The position numbers were made by a program, and so were the translations under genes. DNA of 64,000 nucleotides, taken from positions 682,001-746,000 of the forward strand of contig NZ_CP014143.1 in NCBI RefSeq assembly GCF_001750105.1. Direction: 5' to 3'. The notes under the pieces are model-generated. The model saw only the letters and a list, made by a program, of their open reading frames with translations. It was not told the DNA's origin and searched no databases. Shown piece after piece: positions 18,075 to 27,433 of this stretch. The number at the start of each line of letters is the position of its first letter. The stretch's first letter is position 1. Source of the stretch: Microbulbifer aggregans. GTDB lineage: Bacteria > Pseudomonadota > Gammaproteobacteria > Pseudomonadales > Cellvibrionaceae.

Positions 18075-18632
18075 CTAGAAAGGATTCACCGTATAACCCT
18101 GCTGCTGTAGCAGTGCATGGGCTGTCATGGCAGAAAGCGCCACCTCGACATTCGGGAAGAGGTCTTCGGCGTCAATTTCGTGGTAGGCGGCAGATTGCCC
18201 ACAGATAATCACACGAACATTGTTTTCCGCCAGCTTGGCAAGCAGCGGCGCATTAGGGTTAACGCCGCCAAACTTTTCCTTGTATGCAGCCTCGTTCAAA
18301 AGATCAAAGCCCGCCTTTCCGTGCACCACCAGTGCCAACTGAATCTGTTTCGGATCGATACCGGCCCGTGCTTGCATATTGAGGAATCGAGCCAGACTTT
18401 CGAACTTGCGGTTTGCTTTTTCCTGACCGCCTGCTTCGGCCGCATCGAAAGCGACCTTGAAGCTCTCCTGGCCAGAAAGCGGCCTGGTCTGTTTTATATT
18501 CGCTACAGGTCCATAACCCTCGATCACCGGACCAGTCGAGAACTCGGCAGCATTCACGGACATCGCAAAGCCGGCCAACAACGCCAGGGCCGAGCGACAT
18601 ATCATTGTCAGGGTGGGTATTCCGGGTCGCAT
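18075..18632 (-). CDS. Periplasmic DsrE/DsrF-like protein
   Basis: 185 residues. The ATG at 18632 has GAGGAAATC directly before it. A hydrophobic signal peptide ends near VNA-AE. The C-terminal two thirds match the DsrE-like fold: KIQLALVVHG-like beta strand, LLAKLAENNVRVIICGQS containing the single conserved Cys, and an ALSAMTAHALLQQQGY tail. Exported DsrE proteins of this size are widespread in Gammaproteobacteria and are of uncertain function. A sulfur-transfer role through the Cys in ICGQS is possible but not shown. It appears monocistronic. Confidence 0.82.
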   Translation of the reverse strand: MRPGIPTLTMICRSALALLAGFAMSVNAAEFSTGPVIEGYGPVANIKQTRPLSGQESFKVAFDAAEAGGQEKANRKFESLARFLNMQARAGIDPKQIQLALVVHGKAGFDLLNEAAYKEKFGGVNPNAPLLAKLAENNVRVIICGQSAAYHEIDAEDLFPNVEVALSAMTAHALLQQQGYTVNPF

Positions 18633-18728
18633 GATTTCCTCACTGCATTATTGTTATTGCCACGCGGGCATCGTCCAGCAAGACTAACCGCTCAGTTGCC
18701 GTAGCGCCACTACCCGAAAATCAGCCTG

Positions 18729-19193
18729 TCAACGACGATTAAATTCATAGAAACGCGCTTCAATATCCCCTGCCACTTCCCTGTACCCCTTAACACGTAG
18801 CAACTCGACCACGCACTCCGCAGTACAGAGACCCCCCTGAAGCTGGTTTCTTCTCAGCTGATAATTAGAGGAACTTTCTGGTTGCAAGCTGACTCTCGGG
18901 GCTGTTTTCAGGTAAGGCGTGCGATTGAAAATCTTGCGCGCCTCCTGCCAGGTTCCGTCCAGCAGGATAAAGTTATCGAATGCGGTTGGATCGAGAGGCT
19001 GCGGATCGGATTCTTCAGCTGGATAAACCAATGCTGCAGAGCCGGTTGCCACAAGTTTCTTTAGTTCGACATCGGGCTGTTTGCGCTCCCAAATTACACG
19101 CCGTACCAGCGACGCTCCGGCAGTTATGGCTATTGCACCAGTATTCGTGGGGCGATGAAGTTCGCGTTCATGGGTGAGGAGATAGATCTTCAC
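18729..19193 (-). CDS. DTW-domain tRNA-uridine aminocarboxypropyltransferase
   Basis: 154 residues from a GTG start. The DTW signature lies in FILLDGTWQEARKIFNR, and the family core LTHERELHRPTNTG and the QLRRNQLQGGLCTAECVVELL helix are present. DTW proteins transfer the 3-amino-3-carboxypropyl group of SAM to uridine in tRNA (acp3U). This member is shorter than E. coli TapT (YfiP) and lacks its N-terminal Cys-rich zinc motif, so it belongs to a compact subgroup. The target position is inferred, not visible. No upstream in-frame ATG is available, so the short N-terminus is probably genuine. Confidence 0.85.
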   Translation of the reverse strand: MKIYLLTHERELHRPTNTGAIAITAGASLVRRVIWERKQPDVELKKLVATGSAALVYPAEESDPQPLDPTAFDNFILLDGTWQEARKIFNRTPYLKTAPRVSLQPESSSNYQLRRNQLQGGLCTAECVVELLRVKGYREVAGDIEARFYEFNRR

Positions 19194-19244
19194 TGAAATT
19201 GCTCGCGGTTACGGAGAGCAAGGGAAGCGATTGTAAGTTTACAC

Positions 19245-20255
19245 CTACTTGTGCAGCGCTCTGGCCACATCCAGCATCCGGTTGGCAAAGCCCCACTCGT
19301 TATCGAACCAGATCAGGACCTTCACCAACTTACCACCAGCGACGCGCGTCTGGCTGGCATCGACAGTGCCGGAACGGGGATCGTGGTTGTAGTCGCAGGA
19401 AGCGAGGGGCTCTTCCGTGTAACCGAGCACACCCGCAAAGTCGCTGTCCGCCGCTTTTGCCAGCACCGCGTTGACCTCGGCCTGGGTGACATCCCGATGC
19501 AACTGCACGGAGAGATCAATCGCGGAGACATTAACCGTAGGCACGCGCATGGCCTGAGCCTCGAAGCGCCCGCCGAGTTCCGGAAGGATGCGCTCGATAC
19601 CGCGGGCGAGCCCGGTATCCACGGGAATGATGGAAGTGACCGCGGAGCGGGTCTTACGCAGGTCGGTGTGGTGGTAGGCATCACTCACCGGCTGGTCATT
19701 CATGGCCGAGTGGATGGTGGTAATCACACCGGCATCGATGCCGAAAGCTCTATCCAGCGCGGCGATAACGGGCACGCTGCAGTTGGTGGTACAGGAAGCT
19801 GCAGAGACAATGGTCTCCTCACCTGTCAGCACATGGTCGTTGACGCCGTGGACGATGGTGGCATCCACATCGCGGCTGGCGGGCTGGGAGAAGAGCACCT
19901 TTTTGGCCCCGGCCTGCAAGTGTAATTCTGCCCGCTTCCGCTCGGTAAAGCTGCCTGTGCACTCCAGAACGATGTCCACTCGCTCTCTGGACCAGTCCAG
20001 CTCCTCGAGCTGCTCGAAGTGGGTGATGGCAATCCGGTCGCCGTTGACGATCAGCGTGTCGTCTTCGCTGGACACCTCACCGCCAAAACGGCCATGCACG
20101 GAATCGTACTTGGTCAGGTGGGCAATGGTGGCGCAGTCGGCCAGCTCGTTGATGGCAACGATCTGTAGCTTGTCCCGCGCACCTGACTCATAGAGCGCGC
20201 GCAGGACGGAGCGGCCGATGCGGCCATAGCCGTTGATGGCAAGTCTGATGGTCAT
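19245..20255 (-). CDS. epd: D-erythrose-4-phosphate dehydrogenase
   Basis: 336 residues of the GAPDH superfamily. The NAD-binding [15 protein letters not shown] motif opens the protein. The catalytic Cys155 lies in AASCTTNC, and [24 protein letters not shown] with [13 protein letters not shown] matches Epd rather than glycolytic GAPDH. Epd oxidises erythrose 4-phosphate to 4-phosphoerythronate, the first step of the DXP-dependent pyridoxal phosphate pathway. It lies downstream of transketolase on the same strand, as in many Gammaproteobacteria, which supports the assignment. A glyceraldehyde-3-phosphate dehydrogenase activity cannot be excluded from sequence alone. Confidence 0.9.
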   Translation of the reverse strand: MTIRLAINGYGRIGRSVLRALYESGARDKLQIVAINELADCATIAHLTKYDSVHGRFGGEVSSEDDTLIVNGDRIAITHFEQLEELDWSRERVDIVLECTGSFTERKRAELHLQAGAKKVLFSQPASRDVDATIVHGVNDHVLTGEETIVSAASCTTNCSVPVIAALDRAFGIDAGVITTIHSAMNDQPVSDAYHHTDLRKTRSAVTSIIPVDTGLARGIERILPELGGRFEAQAMRVPTVNVSAIDLSVQLHRDVTQAEVNAVLAKAADSDFAGVLGYTEEPLASCDYNHDPRSGTVDASQTRVAGGKLVKVLIWFDNEWGFANRMLDVARALHK

Positions 20256-20302
20256 TGCGTATCGGCCAGCTTCGGCATTACATCTTGGCTCCAGATCCTG
20301 AA

Positions 20303-20367
20303 TCCCGGCCTGTGCCGGGATGACGACTCAATATAGTGAGGTTGCATCACGCTGGCATGAGCCGGCG
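20303..20367. repeat. REP-like palindromic pair between tkt and epd
   Basis: Two short palindromes, TCCCGGC/GCCGGGA (20303-20320) and CGCTGGC/GCCGGCG (20350-20367, one G-T mismatch), lie about 30 bases apart in a context ending in TGACGAC and GTCCAGAAT. They resemble the extragenic palindromes at 26.5 kb and 54.7 kb. Confidence 0.5.
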
Positions 20368-20385
20368 TCCAGAATCAACGGTGGT

Positions 20386-22389
20386 TTACTTCAACAGTTT
20401 TTCGACAGAAGCGACGACGTTGTCGACGGTAAAGCCGAACTCCTTCATCAGCTCGCCACCCGGCGCGGACTCACCGAAGCTGCTCATGCCAATGATGTCG
20501 CCATCGAAGCCGACAAACTTGTACCAGTAATCGCGGTGTGCCGCCTCGACCGCTACGCGTGCACGGACGTTAGAGGGCAGCACGGATTCACGGTAGGCCT
20601 CGTCCTGCTCCATAAACGCCTCGGCGCAGGGCATGGAGACCACGCGGATCTTGCGATCGGAGAGCTGCTTCTTCGCTTCAACAGCCAGTTCCACTTCAGA
20701 GCCGGTGGCGATGATGATCGCTTCTGGTGCACCTTCGCAGTCCGCCAGCACATAGCCACCGCGCTCGATCTGCTGCAGCTGTGCATCGTTACGCGCCTGC
20801 GGGGCCAAGCCCTGGCGGCTGAAGATCAGGGCTGCGGGGCCATCGGCACGGGCAACGGCCATTTTCCAGCTCACTGCAGATTCGGTGGCATCACAGGGAC
20901 GCCAGGTGTGCAGGTTGGGCGTGGAGCGCAGGGCTGTCAGCTGCTCGACTGGCTGGTGGGTAGGGCCGTCCTCGCCCAGGCCGATGGAGTCGTGGGTGTA
21001 AACGAAGATGACGCGCTGCTTCATCAGTGCCGCCATGCGCACTGCGTTGCGGGCGTACTCCATAAACATCAGGAAGGTAGCACCGTAGGGGACAAAGCCG
21101 CCGTGCAGGGCGATGCCGTTCATGATGGCGCTCATACCGAATTCGCGCACACCGTAGTAGACGTAGTTGCCGGATGCGTCCTCTTTGGTCACGCCTTTGG
21201 AGTCGGACCAGATGGTGAGGTTGGAGCCGGCCAGGTCAGCGGAGCCGCCGAGGAATTCCGGCAGCAGCGGGCCGTACGCATTCAGGGAATTCTGGCTGGC
21301 CTTACGGGAGGCGACCTTCTCCGCATCCTGCTGGCACTGCTTGATGTACTGGTCCGCTTTGGCAAGGAAGTCGCCCGGCAGCTCGCCGCTCATGCGGCGT
21401 TCGAACTCTGCCGCCAGCTCCGGGAACTCCTCCTGGTAGTCGGCGAAGATATCGCGCCACTCTTCTTCCTGCGCCTCACCTTTGCCACGGGCATTCCAGC
21501 CTTCGTAGATCTCTACCGGGACTTCGAAAGGCGCGTAGTTCCAGTTGATGGTTTCACGTACCAAAGCGATTTCGTCCTCGCCCAGCGGTGCGCCGTGACA
21601 CTCCTCGCGGCCCTGCTTGTTCGGGGAACCGAAACCGATCACGGTCTTGCAGCAGATCAGGGTGGGCTTTTCGCTCTCGGCGCGGGCCTCTTCGATGGCA
21701 GCCTTAATGGCGGCAGAGTCATGCCCGTCCACTCCGGCAATTACGTGCCAGCCGTAGGACTCGAATCGCTTGGGCGTGTCATCGGTGAACCAGCCCTGCA
21801 CTTCACCATCAATGGAGATGCCGTTGTCGTCATAGAAGGCGATCAGCTTGCCGAGGCCCAGGGTTCCAGCCAGGGAACAGGCTTCATGGGAAATGCCCTC
21901 CATCAGGCAGCCATCACCCAGGAAGCAGTAGGTGTGGTGATCCACCAGCTCGTAGCCGGGGCGGTTGAACTGCGCCGCCATTACCTTCTCTGCCAGTGCC
22001 ATACCAACAGCATTGGTGATGCCCTGACCCAACGGACCGGTCGTGGTCTCAACGCCGGGCGCGTAGCCGTATTCCGGGTGGCCCGGAGTCTTGGAGTGCA
22101 GCTGACGGAAGTTTTTCAGCTCTTCGATCGGCAGATCGTAGCCGGTCAGGTGCAACAGAGAGTAGAGCAGCATGGAGCCGTGACCATTGGACAGCACGAA
22201 GCGGTCGCGGTCGGCCCAATCCGGATTGGCCGGATTGTGCTTCAGGTAGTCGTTCCAGAGGACTTCAGCAATATCCGCCATGCCCATGGGGGCGCCGGGG
22301 TGGCCACTGTTGGCTTTCTGCACGGCATCCATGGACAGGGCGCGAACGGCATTGGCCAGCTCGGTGCGAGACGGGGTACGGGAGGTCAT
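20386..22389 (-). CDS. tkt: Transketolase
   Basis: 667 residues from the ATG at 22389 ([24 protein letters not shown]). The open frame extends 58 codons further, but those residues are Arg/Pro-rich and unlike transketolase. Thiamine diphosphate motifs are present: [36 protein letters not shown], the GDG...D/N cofactor motif [18 protein letters not shown] with [10 protein letters not shown], and the Pyr-domain [23 protein letters not shown] and [18 protein letters not shown]. It exchanges two-carbon units in the pentose phosphate pathway and makes the erythrose 4-phosphate used by Epd downstream. It is divergent from the sahR-metK block. Confidence 0.96.
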   Translation of the reverse strand: MTSRTPSRTELANAVRALSMDAVQKANSGHPGAPMGMADIAEVLWNDYLKHNPANPDWADRDRFVLSNGHGSMLLYSLLHLTGYDLPIEELKNFRQLHSKTPGHPEYGYAPGVETTTGPLGQGITNAVGMALAEKVMAAQFNRPGYELVDHHTYCFLGDGCLMEGISHEACSLAGTLGLGKLIAFYDDNGISIDGEVQGWFTDDTPKRFESYGWHVIAGVDGHDSAAIKAAIEEARAESEKPTLICCKTVIGFGSPNKQGREECHGAPLGEDEIALVRETINWNYAPFEVPVEIYEGWNARGKGEAQEEEWRDIFADYQEEFPELAAEFERRMSGELPGDFLAKADQYIKQCQQDAEKVASRKASQNSLNAYGPLLPEFLGGSADLAGSNLTIWSDSKGVTKEDASGNYVYYGVREFGMSAIMNGIALHGGFVPYGATFLMFMEYARNAVRMAALMKQRVIFVYTHDSIGLGEDGPTHQPVEQLTALRSTPNLHTWRPCDATESAVSWKMAVARADGPAALIFSRQGLAPQARNDAQLQQIERGGYVLADCEGAPEAIIIATGSEVELAVEAKKQLSDRKIRVVSMPCAEAFMEQDEAYRESVLPSNVRARVAVEAAHRDYWYKFVGFDGDIIGMSSFGESAPGGELMKEFGFTVDNVVASVEKLLK

Positions 22390-22610
22390 AAGGCTCAACT
22401 CTCTGGGGTCTGTTTGCGGGGCCAGGCTCTTCCTGAAGATAGGCCACGGCTGCGTTTTCGCTGCCGGCGGCCGGTCAGGGTTGGACCTGCGGTCTCGAAA
22501 AAGGAGGCGTATTTTCCCGCAATCGCCGCTGCCACGCAAAGGGCAGCGGCGCTTTATGGCCATTTGGACGCAACAAAGTCGCCTCCAGTGCCGGCCTCAC
22601 AAAACGATAC

Positions 22611-22638
22611 AGCTGCATCAAAAGTTTTTTATGCAGCT
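22611..22638. promoter_or_regulatory. Upstream palindromic operator of the sahR region
   Basis: Arms AGCTGCATCAAAA and TTTTTATGCAGCT flank a central GT; 12 of 13 positions pair. The core ATCAAAAGTTTTTTAT is nearly the same as in the next palindrome, with which it overlaps by three bases. It is inferred to be an autoregulatory site for the ArsR-type regulator encoded at 22688. Confidence 0.6.
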
Positions 22639-22661
22639 ATATCAAAAGTTTTTGATATAGC
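22636..22661. promoter_or_regulatory. Perfect palindromic operator overlapping the sahR promoter
   Basis: Arms GCTATATCAAAA and TTTTGATATAGC pair perfectly across 12 bp with a two-base GT centre. The right arm contains the -35 hexamer TTGATA of the putative sahR promoter, so binding would block transcription. The centre is 24 bp from that of the upstream copy, about two helical turns. Confidence 0.7.
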
Positions 22662-22680
22662 GGACAACCGCTGCTAGACT
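22652..22680 (+). promoter_or_regulatory. Putative sigma-70 promoter of sahR
   Basis: TTGATA (22652-22657) and TAGACT (22675-22680) are separated by 17 bases. Transcription would begin about seven bases later, at or next to the ATG at 22688, which suggests a leaderless message. Confidence 0.5.
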
Positions 22681-22687
22681 CCCCGCC

Positions 22688-23671
22688 ATGTCATCATCCC
22701 AGGCTACCCACGCAACGCCGGACACCCAGTCTGGCGACCAGATCCCGCAACTGGCCTCGCGCCTGAAGGCGGCGGGGGATCCTTTGCGCCTGGAGATTCT
22801 GCGGCTGCTGAGCCAGGACTCCTACAGCGTGCTGGAACTGTGCCGGATCTTTGACCTGCGCCAGCCGGCGCTGAGCCACCACCTCAAGGTGCTGGCCCAG
22901 GCAGGCCTGGTGAGTAAACGGCGCGAGGGTAACAACCTGTTCTACCGTCGCAGTGGCGACGGCCTGGAACCGCTGTTTACCAGCCTCGATAGCCTGCCGC
23001 TGCCCGAAGCGCGAGCAGGTGCGGTGGCGGAGATCGCCACTGAGCGGGCGGAGGCATCGCGGCGCTTCTTTGCCGATTACGGCAACCGCTTCCGGGAACA
23101 GCAGGAACTGATCGCCGGCTATGAAGTGTACGGCCCGCAGGTCGCGCAGTTGCTGCGACCGGGCAAAAGCGCCCTGGAGGTGGGACCGGGCGAGGGTGAG
23201 TTTCTCGCCGAGCTGGCACCGCGCTTCGACACCGTGACGGCGCTGGACCTGTCCTCCGCCATGCTGGAGCGAGCACAGCAATTCGCCAGCGACAACACCC
23301 TGGGCAATATCGAATTCCTGCACGGCGATACCCGGGAAGCGGCCTCACGTCCCGGCAGTGCGGACAGCGTGGTGGTCAACATGGTGTTGCATCACACGCC
23401 GGAGCCGGAACAGATCTTTCGGGATCTGTCAGCAGCGTTAAAGCCCGGGGGGCAGCTGCTGGTGGCAGAACTTCAGGCCCACGAGCAGGACTGGGCCCGC
23501 GACGCCTGTGGAGACCTGTGGCTGGGTTTTGCGCCGGAGCAACTTTCCAGCTGGTCCGAACAAGCAGGGCTCGAAAACGGGCGCAGCATCTACAGCGCCC
23601 TGCGCAACGGCTTTCAGATCCAGATCCGGGAATTCCTGAAACCAGAAACCACATCTTCGCGCAGTGCGTAA
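22688..23671 (+). CDS. sahR: ArsR-family regulator fused to a SAM-dependent methyltransferase domain (SahR-like)
   Basis: 327 residues. Residues about 20-95 form an ArsR winged helix (LEILRLLSQDSYSVLELC...LSHHLKVLAQAGLVSKRREGNNLFY). Residues about 145-300 form a class I methyltransferase fold with SAM-binding motif I ALEVGPGEGEF and the acidic end of strand 2 ALDLS. This fused architecture next to metK-ahcY-metF is that of SahR, a regulator of S-adenosylhomocysteine recycling described in Proteobacteria. The methyltransferase domain probably senses SAH/SAM rather than methylating. It heads the metK-ahcY-metF block and two palindromes lie at its promoter. There is no ribosome site before the ATG. 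Confidence 0.85.
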   Translation: MSSSQATHATPDTQSGDQIPQLASRLKAAGDPLRLEILRLLSQDSYSVLELCRIFDLRQPALSHHLKVLAQAGLVSKRREGNNLFYRRSGDGLEPLFTSLDSLPLPEARAGAVAEIATERAEASRRFFADYGNRFREQQELIAGYEVYGPQVAQLLRPGKSALEVGPGEGEFLAELAPRFDTVTALDLSSAMLERAQQFASDNTLGNIEFLHGDTREAASRPGSADSVVVNMVLHHTPEPEQIFRDLSAALKPGGQLLVAELQAHEQDWARDACGDLWLGFAPEQLSSWSEQAGLENGRSIYSALRNGFQIQIREFLKPETTSSRSA

Positions 23672-23805
23672 TCGCTGATAGCGACTATTTTTTTAGACCG
23701 GCATAAGCCGGAAAACTGACATAAAGACTGACCCGATCGACATTTATAACACCGCCGACTGCGGGATAAATGGAGCGCCGCGGCGACATCAATGGAGACC
23801 ACCTC

Positions 23806-25026
23806 ATGAGTGAATACCGACTGTTTACCTCGGAGTCCGTGTCCGAAGGCCACCCCGACAAAATCGCTGACCAGATTTCCGATGCGGTACTGGACGCACT
23901 GCTGGCCCGGGACAAGCATGCCCGCGTGGCCTGTGAAACCCTGGTGAAAACCGGCATCGCCGTCATCGCCGGTGAAATTTCCACGTCCGCCTGGGTGGAT
24001 CTGGAAGACCTGGTGCGCAAAGTCATCACCGATATCGGCTACACGTCTTCCGACGTCGGCTACGACGGTGAGACCTGCGGCGTGATCAATGTGATCGGCA
24101 AGCAGTCCATGGATATTGCCCAGGGTGTCGACCGTGCCAAACCGGAAGACCAGGGTGCGGGTGACCAGGGCCTGATGTTCGGCTATGCCACCGACGAAAC
24201 ACCGACTTTCATGCCGGCACCGATCTACTATGCGCACCGACTGGTGGAGCGCCAAGCGGAAGCGCGCAAATCCGGCCTGCTGCCATGGCTGCGCCCTGAC
24301 GCCAAGAGCCAGGTCACCTTCCGCTACGACGACCAGGGCAAGCCCTGCGCCATCGACGCCGTGGTACTGTCCACCCAGCACAACCCGGATGTGTCCGAAG
24401 CGGACCTGCGCGAGGCAGTGCTGGAGCTGATCGTGCACCACACCCTGCCCGCCGAATGGCTCCATGCGGATACCAAGTACCACATCAACCCCACCGGCAA
24501 GTTCGTCATCGGCGGTCCGGTCGGCGACTGTGGCCTTACCGGTCGCAAGATCATCGTGGATACCTATGGTGGCTCCGCCCGACACGGCGGCGGCGCCTTC
24601 TCCGGCAAGGACCCATCAAAGGTTGACCGCTCCGCGGCCTACGCGGGTCGTTACGTGGCGAAAAATATCGTCGCTGCGGGCCTGGCCAATCGCTGCGAGA
24701 TCCAGGTTTCCTATGCCATCGGTGTCGCGGAGCCGACTTCTGTCTCCATCAACACGTTCGGCACCGGCAAGGTGAGCGAAGAGAAGCTGATTGAACTGGT
24801 GCGTGAGCACTTCGACCTGCGCCCCTATGCCATCTCCCGCGCTCTCGACCTGCTGCACCCGATGTACCAGCTGACCGCGGCCTATGGTCATTTCGGTCGC
24901 GAGCCGTTCGAGCACACCTACGAGTGGACCGACAGCAATGGTGAAAAGCGCAGTGAGACATTCACCGCCTTCCCGTGGGAAAAGACCGACAAGGCGGAAG
25001 CGCTGCGCGCGCACGCTGATCTGTAA
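23806..25026 (+). CDS. metK: S-adenosylmethionine synthase
   Basis: 406 residues from the ATG at 23806, which has GGAGA upstream; the frame is open 12 codons earlier but without family resemblance. Signature motifs are clear: [22 protein letters not shown] at the N-terminus, [15 protein letters not shown], and the Gly-rich [23 protein letters not shown] loop. It makes SAM from methionine and ATP. It is slightly longer than the 384-residue E. coli enzyme owing to insertions in the middle, as seen in the Pseudomonas type. It is followed by ahcY and metF, forming the activated-methyl cycle. Confidence 0.97.
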   Translation: MSEYRLFTSESVSEGHPDKIADQISDAVLDALLARDKHARVACETLVKTGIAVIAGEISTSAWVDLEDLVRKVITDIGYTSSDVGYDGETCGVINVIGKQSMDIAQGVDRAKPEDQGAGDQGLMFGYATDETPTFMPAPIYYAHRLVERQAEARKSGLLPWLRPDAKSQVTFRYDDQGKPCAIDAVVLSTQHNPDVSEADLREAVLELIVHHTLPAEWLHADTKYHINPTGKFVIGGPVGDCGLTGRKIIVDTYGGSARHGGGAFSGKDPSKVDRSAAYAGRYVAKNIVAAGLANRCEIQVSYAIGVAEPTSVSINTFGTGKVSEEKLIELVREHFDLRPYAISRALDLLHPMYQLTAAYGHFGREPFEHTYEWTDSNGEKRSETFTAFPWEKTDKAEALRAHADL

Positions 25027-25049
25027 TCGCCAAAAAACCAGAAACTCAC

Positions 25050-25068
25050 GCGCAGGCCCTGCCTGCGC
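25050..25068 (+). promoter_or_regulatory. Hairpin between metK and ahcY
   Basis: A perfect 8-bp stem GCGCAGGC/GCCTGCGC with a CCT loop is followed by AATAAAAAA. The tail is A-rich, not T-rich, so it is not a standard terminator. It lies 24 bases before the ahcY start and may tune relative expression or mRNA stability. Confidence 0.4.
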
Positions 25069-25092
25069 AATAAAAAACGAACAAGGTTTGTA

Positions 25093-26478
25093 ATGAATCA
25101 AATGAGCACTGAATTCAAGGACTTCAAGGTCGCCGACATCAACCTGGCCGACTGGGGGCGCCGCGAGATCGAAATCGCCGAAGGTGAGATGCCGGCGCTG
25201 ATGGCGCTGCGGGAGAAATATCACGCCGAGCAGCCGCTGGCTGGCGCCCGCATCATGGGCTGCATCCATATGACCATCCAGACCGCGGTGCTGATCGAAA
25301 CGCTGGTGGCACTGGGTGCCGAAGTGCGCTGGTCTTCCTGCAACATTTTCTCCACCCAGGACCACGCCGCCGCGGCCATCGCCGCCCGCGGCATCCCGGT
25401 CTTTGCCTGGAAGGGTGAAACCGAGGAGGAATACGAGTGGTGCCTCGAGCGCACCGTCGGTGCTGACGTAGCCGGCTGGCAGCCGAATATGATTCTCGAC
25501 GACGGTGGCGACCTGACCGAGCTGCTGCACCGGAAGTACGTGGAGATCCTCGACCAGTGCCACGGCATCAGCGAAGAGACCACCACCGGCGTACACCGCC
25601 TGCAGGACATGCTGCGTGAGGGCACACTGAAAGTGCCGGCGATCAACGTCAACGACTCCGTCACCAAGAGCAAGAACGACAACAAGTACGGCTGCCGTCA
25701 CAGCCTGAACGACGCCATCAAGCGCGCCACCGACCACCTGCTGTCCGGCAAGAAGGCGCTGGTGATTGGCTATGGTGACGTGGGCAAGGGGTCCGCCGCC
25801 TCTCTGCGCCAGGAAGGCATGATTGTGAAGGTCTCCGAAGTCGACCCGATCTGCGCCATGCAGGCCTGCATGGACGGCTTCGAGCTGGTTTCCCCCTATA
25901 TCGACGGCCTCAACACCGGCAAGGCGGAATCCATCAACAAAGACCTGCTGGCCAATACCGACCTGATCGTGACCACCACCGGCAACACCAATGTGTGTGA
26001 TGCCCATATGCTGACTGCACTGAAAAGCGGTGCCGTGGTGTGCAATATCGGCCACTTCGACAACGAGATCGATACCGCCTATATGCGCAAACACTGGGAA
26101 TGGCAGGAAGTGAAGCCGCAGGTGCACAAGATCGTGCGCAACTCAGAAACCAACGATCACCTGCTGCTGCTGTCTGAAGGCCGCCTGGTGAACCTGGGTA
26201 ACGCCACCGGTCACCCGAGCCGCATCATGGACGGCTCCTTCGCCAACCAGGTTCTGGCACAGATTCACCTGTATCAGGAGAAGTTCGCCGAGTTGCCGGC
26301 AGACCAGAAAGTTTCCGCACTGTACGTCAAAGTGCTGCCGAAAAAACTGGACGAGGAAGTTGCCCGCTACATGGTAGAAGGTTTCGACGGCGTCATTACT
26401 CGCATGACCGATGACCAGGCCAAATACATTGGCGTTTCCGTGGACGGCCCTTACAAGCCCGAGAGTTACAAGTACTGA
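25093..26478 (+). CDS. ahcY: Adenosylhomocysteinase
   Basis: 461 residues. The substrate domain contains [21 protein letters not shown] and [17 protein letters not shown]. The NAD-binding motif is [23 protein letters not shown]. The C-terminus [10 protein letters not shown] carries the conserved Lys and Tyr that contact NAD in the partner subunit. The enzyme hydrolyses SAH to homocysteine and adenosine, removing the product inhibitor of methyltransferases. Its place after metK and before metF matches the SahR-regulated arrangement. Confidence 0.97.
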   Translation: MNQMSTEFKDFKVADINLADWGRREIEIAEGEMPALMALREKYHAEQPLAGARIMGCIHMTIQTAVLIETLVALGAEVRWSSCNIFSTQDHAAAAIAARGIPVFAWKGETEEEYEWCLERTVGADVAGWQPNMILDDGGDLTELLHRKYVEILDQCHGISEETTTGVHRLQDMLREGTLKVPAINVNDSVTKSKNDNKYGCRHSLNDAIKRATDHLLSGKKALVIGYGDVGKGSAASLRQEGMIVKVSEVDPICAMQACMDGFELVSPYIDGLNTGKAESINKDLLANTDLIVTTTGNTNVCDAHMLTALKSGAVVCNIGHFDNEIDTAYMRKHWEWQEVKPQVHKIVRNSETNDHLLLLSEGRLVNLGNATGHPSRIMDGSFANQVLAQIHLYQEKFAELPADQKVSALYVKVLPKKLDEEVARYMVEGFDGVITRMTDDQAKYIGVSVDGPYKPESYKY

Positions 26479-26490
26479 TTGCCCCGCGAC

Positions 26491-26574
26491 TGGATGCCGG
26501 CTCACGCCGGCATGACGATGCTGGTAAAGGTCGTCATTCCGCCAAACCGGCACGCCGGGATGGGCGGAATCCAG
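26491..26574. repeat. REP-like palindromes between ahcY and metF
   Basis: ATGCCGGC/GCCGGCAT (26494-26513) is followed by a second, larger inverted structure bounded by GTCATTCCGCC (26532-26542) and GGCGGAATCCAG (26563-26574). The flanks CTGGATGCCGG and TCATTCCG are typical of bacterial extragenic palindromes. Related copies lie at 20.3 and 54.7 kb. It may stabilise or attenuate the transcript. Confidence 0.6.
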
Positions 26575-26599
26575 CCCCTCGAGGACTGGACGATTTACC

Positions 26600-27433
26600 A
26601 TGACAAATAATACCCGCATCAGCTTCGAGTTTTTCCCGCCCAAGACGCCAGAGGGCCGGGAGAAGCTGTACAAGACCCGCGAGACTCTGCAGGAATTTCA
26701 GCCGGCGTTCTTCTCCGTCACCTACGGTGCCGGCGGTACTACCCGCGAGACCACCGCTGATATCGTCACGAATCTGCGCCGCGACGGCATCTCCATTGCC
26801 CCGCACCTCTCATTTGGTGGTGATGATGAAGAAACCGTACTCGCACTGCTGGACCGCTACCAGGAAGCGGGCGTGGATCGCATTGTCGCCCTGCGCGGCG
26901 ATATGCCCTCCGGCATGGGCGCGGTGGCACAGTTGGTATACGCCAATGAGCTGGTGGCCTTTATCCGCCGCCATACCGGCGATCAATTCCACCTCGAAGT
27001 CGCTGCCTACCCGGAAATTCACCCCGAAGCGGAGCATTACGATGCTGATATCGGCTATCTGAAAGGGAAGTTCGATGCGGGCGCCAACAGTGCGCTGACT
27101 CAGTATTTCTACAACCCGGATGCGTATTTCTACTTCTTGGACCAGTGTGAAAAGGCCGGCATCGACGCACCGATCTATCCGGGCATCATGCCGATCACCA
27201 ACTTCACCAACCTCGCGCGGTTCTCAAAGAACTGCGGAGCAGAGATTCCCCGCTGGCTGCGCCGGCGCATGGAGAGCTTCAGCAATCCGGAAGATACCCG
27301 CAAGCTTGGGCTGGAAGTGGTAACTGACCTGTGCGAAACGCTGCTCGAAGGCGGTGCGCCAGGACTGCATTTCTATACCATGAATCAGGTGGATCCCACC
27401 GCTGAGATTCTACGCTCGCTCAGTCTCGACTGA
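26600..27433 (+). CDS. metF: 5,10-methylenetetrahydrofolate reductase
   Basis: 277 residues. The TIM-barrel flavoprotein opens with ISFEFFPPKTPEG, whose Glu is catalytic. FSVTYGAGGTTRE and IVALRGDMP are the other family signatures. It reduces methylene-THF to methyl-THF, the methyl donor for remaking methionine from the homocysteine released by AhcY. It is last in the block. The stop overlaps by 14 bases the end of the convergent OmpA-family lipoprotein gene. Confidence 0.95.
   Translation: MTNNTRISFEFFPPKTPEGREKLYKTRETLQEFQPAFFSVTYGAGGTTRETTADIVTNLRRDGISIAPHLSFGGDDEETVLALLDRYQEAGVDRIVALRGDMPSGMGAVAQLVYANELVAFIRRHTGDQFHLEVAAYPEIHPEAEHYDADIGYLKGKFDAGANSALTQYFYNPDAYFYFLDQCEKAGIDAPIYPGIMPITNFTNLARFSKNCGAEIPRWLRRRMESFSNPEDTRKLGLEVVTDLCETLLEGGAPGLHFYTMNQVDPTAEILRSLSLD

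Noticed and set aside
20320..22677. Long open frame on the plus strand opposite transketolase (about 785 codons)
   Set aside because: It is a shadow of the tkt coding strand with composition typical of antisense frames. Its end runs through the sahR palindromes, and no domain is recognisable.
23699..23712. CCGGC/GCCGG hairpin after sahR as a terminator
   Set aside because: The T tract lies before, not after, the stem on the plus strand, and the minus strand has none either. It is too short to call, and read-through into metK is likely.
23672..23805. SAM or SAH riboswitch before metK
   Set aside because: I could not recognise the conserved core of any SAM or SAH riboswitch class in the 134-base spacer.
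24616..26127. Long minus-strand open frame opposite metK and ahcY (about 503 codons)
   Set aside because: It spans the ends of two well-supported genes on the other strand and matches no family.
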